NCBI GenBank assembly: GCA_913052515.1
Contig: CAJXFJ010000063.1
Coordinates: 1-7,790 of the forward strand
DNA: 7,790 nt
Source: an uncultured Flavobacteriales bacterium
Lineage (GTDB): Bacteria > Bacteroidota > Bacteroidia > Flavobacteriales > Vicingaceae
Direction: 5' to 3'
Part shown: piece by piece, positions 5,603-7,790 of the stretch
Layout of the letters: the number at the start of each line of letters is the position of its first letter
Numbering within the stretch: position 1 is the stretch's first letter
Notes under the pieces: generated by a model
Seen by the model: the letters and a program-made list of their open reading frames with translations, nothing else
The model's database searches: none
Told to the model about the DNA's origin: nothing
Position numbers and translations under genes: made by a program

Positions 5603-6604
5603 ATGAACGGTGTAAAGACACTCAGTGAATTCATTCACGAAAGACAAGATGATTTTCCATTTGCAACAGGCGATTTAAGCAATTTACTAAACGACATTGT
5701 TATTGCTTCTAAAATTGTAAACCGCGAAGTAAACAAAGCAGGTTTAGCCGATATTTTAGGTGCTACAGAGACAGAAAACATACAAGGAGAGACCCAGCAA
5801 AAATTAGATGTATTTGCTGATAATCAATTTATTTCTGCTTTGAAAAACGGCGGAGAAGCTTGTGCCATTGCATCAGAAGAAAATGATGAGTTTGTTGCCT
5901 TTACCGATGAAAAATCAAAACAAGGAAAGTATGTAGTTGCTTTTGACCCTTTAGACGGTTCTTCAAACATTGATGTAAACGTTTCTATTGGCACCATTTT
6001 TAGCATTTACAGAAGAGTGTCAGAGGTAGGAACAGTCGCTGAAGAAAGAGATTTTTTACAAAAAGGAGATCATCAAGTAGCAGCGGGTTATGTTATCTAC
6101 GGCTCTTCAACCATGTTGGTTTATACCACTGGGAAAGGCGTAAATGGGTTTACACTAGACCCGTCCATAGGAGAATTTTGTTTGTCACATCCACAATTAA
6201 AGATTCCGGAGAGTGGAAAAATATATTCCATCAATGAAGGGAATATGGCCTATTGTTCTGAAGCCATCAATAACTATGTAGCTTATTGCAAAGAAGTAGA
6301 CAAAGCGACAAAGCGTCCGTATTCTGCCCGTTACATTGGTTCGATGGTAGCAGATTTTCATCGGAATTTAATCAAAGGTGGAATTTTTATGTACCCCGAA
6401 ACTACTAAAGCACCTAACGGAAAATTGAGATTGCTATACGAATGCAATCCAATGGGTTTTTTAATGGAACAAGCAGGCGGAATTGCCACTATTGGTAACA
6501 AACGAATCATGGAAGTAGAGCCCACTGAGTTGCATCAGCGTGTTCCTACTATTTTGGGTTCTAAGCAAATGGTAGAAAAATTATTATCTTTCTACTCTGC
6601 TTAA
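5603..6604 (+). CDS. fbp: Class I fructose-1,6-bisphosphatase
   Basis: A 333-residue cytoplasmic enzyme hydrolysing fructose 1,6-bisphosphate to fructose 6-phosphate and phosphate (EC 3.1.3.11), the committed gluconeogenic step; the length is normal for class I. Motifs are complete. [12 protein letters not shown] (62-73) and the acidic SEENDE (91-96) precede the Mg-binding signature [10 protein letters not shown] (115-124), which continues into [12 protein letters not shown]. The substrate-binding part has [12 protein letters not shown] (243-254), [20 protein letters not shown] (274-293) and HQRVP (311-315). No residue expected for catalysis appears to be missing. The start at 5603 gives the expected N-terminus ([11 protein letters not shown]). 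It is divergent from the GNAT-lysC unit, and its stop is 5 nt before the next gene, so the two are likely co-transcribed. Archaeal-type and GlpX-type FBPases lack this motif set and can be excluded. Confidence 0.97.
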   Translation: MNGVKTLSEFIHERQDDFPFATGDLSNLLNDIVIASKIVNREVNKAGLADILGATETENIQGETQQKLDVFADNQFISALKNGGEACAIASEENDEFVAFTDEKSKQGKYVVAFDPLDGSSNIDVNVSIGTIFSIYRRVSEVGTVAEERDFLQKGDHQVAAGYVIYGSSTMLVYTTGKGVNGFTLDPSIGEFCLSHPQLKIPESGKIYSINEGNMAYCSEAINNYVAYCKEVDKATKRPYSARYIGSMVADFHRNLIKGGIFMYPETTKAPNGKLRLLYECNPMGFLMEQAGGIATIGNKRIMEVEPTELHQRVPTILGSKQMVEKLLSFYSA

Positions 6605-6609
6605 CCTAT

Positions 6610-7790
6610 ATGAAAAAACAATCTTCAGTAATTATCTTGTTTCTGGGCTTGATGGTCTCGACATTAGCTGTTTCGGGACAAAACGCTGTTGAGAAAAACT
6701 ATCAATATGCCCTTGAAATTTTAGATTCAGCAAAAAATACTGAAGACACCCTTGCTTTTGAAAAATACATTGATGAACTGATTGTACTCAGCGATGACCT
6801 TCGCGACTCTGCATTGTTTAACATCTTTGACAAAAGCATGTTTTTGTTAAGCACAAACTACCATGTAGATAAAGTTTATAAGTTAGCACAAAAACAGTAC
6901 ATAAAATCAGCTGCAGAAAGAGATACATTGTTGATGGCTCACGCCAGAAAGCATCTTTCAGCAAGTAGTTTCAAACTTTTTCAATATGACAGTTGCGAAG
7001 TTCACTTAAATAAAGGGATAGCACTTTTCAAACACTTAAATGACATTGATAATGCCGGTTTTTTAACCTTAAGGTTAGGAGGACTTTATTACACACAAGG
7101 AAATTACACGGAAGCGCTAAATAAAGCCTTTGAGGCGGCAGAATTATTTAAGTCTATCAATCAGCAAAGACAGTTGGCTTTAGTTTACATGCAACTTGGT
7201 AATATTTATTACTTGCTAAAGGACTATTCAGAAGCCGGTGATTATTATGATTTATCTATTGATTATTACGATTTAATCAATGATTCCCTAGGTAAATCAT
7301 ACTCCATTTCTAATCTTGGTTTAGTTAAAATAAAACAAGATAGCTTTCAATTGGGTATTGATTTACAAAGAGAAGCATTGCCTTTGTTGAAAAAACAGGG
7401 TGAGCTATATTCAGTGGGAAACACCTATCATTATCTGGCAGAGGCATTCTTAGAATTAAACATGCTTGATAGTGCCAGATATTATTTAAGTAAAAGTGAT
7501 GCTATTAATCAGCAAACAAAATACATGGAAGGAAATGCGTTTAGCAAATACCTTCTTGCCCAAATTGTAGCTAAAGACAATCAGTTAGACTCTGCAATTA
7601 TCTACGGTGAAAATGCTCTAAAACTATTGGCCCCTGTTCATAAATACGAATTGGAAAAGTCAATTAGTTTGAGTCTTTCTAAATGGTATGCTCAGTTATA
7701 CAATTATAATAAAGCCTATAAATATCTTGAAAGAAGTCAACAGCTTATTGATAGCTTAGATTTTGATATCAACTCAATTCACAGCATAGT
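6610..7790 (+). CDS. Exported tetratricopeptide-repeat protein (3' partial)
   Basis: The frame starts at ATG 6610 and stays open to the window end, giving 393 complete codons. The N-terminus MKKQSSVIILFLGLMVSTLA followed by VSGQ is a good signal peptide, cleaved probably near residue 23. The rest is helical with about six to seven TPR-like units spaced ~40 residues, starting near 113, 150, 190, 230, 270, 310 and 350. The best are AGFLTLRLGGLYYTQGNYTEAL (149-170; Gly/Tyr and Ala positions fit) and ALVYMQLGNIYYLLKDYSEA (190-209). In Bacteroidota, such secreted TPR arrays often precede a membrane segment and a LuxR-type HTH or histidine kinase domain, making a one-protein sensor. Whether that is so here lies beyond the window. 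It begins 5 nt after the fbp stop; no functional link to FBPase is evident. The TPR and signal peptide calls are sound, the role unknown. Confidence 0.85.
   Translation, partial: MKKQSSVIILFLGLMVSTLAVSGQNAVEKNYQYALEILDSAKNTEDTLAFEKYIDELIVLSDDLRDSALFNIFDKSMFLLSTNYHVDKVYKLAQKQYIKSAAERDTLLMAHARKHLSASSFKLFQYDSCEVHLNKGIALFKHLNDIDNAGFLTLRLGGLYYTQGNYTEALNKAFEAAELFKSINQQRQLALVYMQLGNIYYLLKDYSEAGDYYDLSIDYYDLINDSLGKSYSISNLGLVKIKQDSFQLGIDLQREALPLLKKQGELYSVGNTYHYLAEAFLELNMLDSARYYLSKSDAINQQTKYMEGNAFSKYLLAQIVAKDNQLDSAIIYGENALKLLAPVHKYELEKSISLSLSKWYAQLYNYNKAYKYLERSQQLIDSLDFDINSIHSI

Noticed and set aside
5824..6006. Minus-strand open frame opposite fbp
   Set aside because: Shadow of fbp over its [10 protein letters not shown] motif.

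Overview
The window looks like a chromosomal segment from a member of the Bacteroidota, most likely Flavobacteriia or a close relative. The evidence is AT-rich DNA, a secreted protein ending in a type IX secretion (T9SS) type A sorting domain, no clear Shine-Dalgarno sequences, candidate promoters of the Bacteroidota TTTG / TAnnTTTG type, and an arsenic operon in the order arsR - DUF6428 - arsC - ACR3. The genus cannot be named from the sequence alone.

Layout. (1) 1-735, plus strand: the C-terminal part of a secreted BNR/Asp-box beta-propeller-like protein with a T9SS tail, cut by the window start. (2) 3306-737, minus strand: a four-gene arsenic resistance operon. It has an ArsR repressor with a palindromic operator just upstream, a DUF6428 protein with a cysteine-rich tail, a low-molecular-weight-phosphatase-fold arsenate reductase, and an ACR3 arsenite efflux permease. 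The last two genes overlap by 14 nt. A 40-bp interrupted palindrome lies between arsR and the DUF6428 gene. (3) 3338-3742: a gene-free stretch with two diverged copies of a ~77-bp repeat and some inverted material of the same type. (4) 5491-3743, minus strand: a two-gene unit with an SSAT-like GNAT acetyltransferase followed 3 nt later by monofunctional aspartate kinase. (5) 5603-7790, plus strand: class I fructose-1,6-bisphosphatase, divergent from the GNAT gene across a 111-bp two-way promoter region, followed after 5 nt by an exported TPR protein that runs off the window end.

How the genes work together. In the ars operon, ArsR is expected to release its operator on binding As(III). ArsC reduces arsenate to arsenite, which ACR3 exports. 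The DUF6428 protein has no established role; its position and cysteines suggest a thiol/metalloid function, but this is inference. Aspartate kinase opens the lysine/threonine/methionine/diaminopimelate pathway, and Fbp is the committed gluconeogenic phosphatase. The rest is ordinary core and accessory content. I see no clearly new multi-gene system; the best leads are the unstudied components and unusual cysteine layout of the arsenic operon, and the dispersed-repeat-like elements in its spacers.
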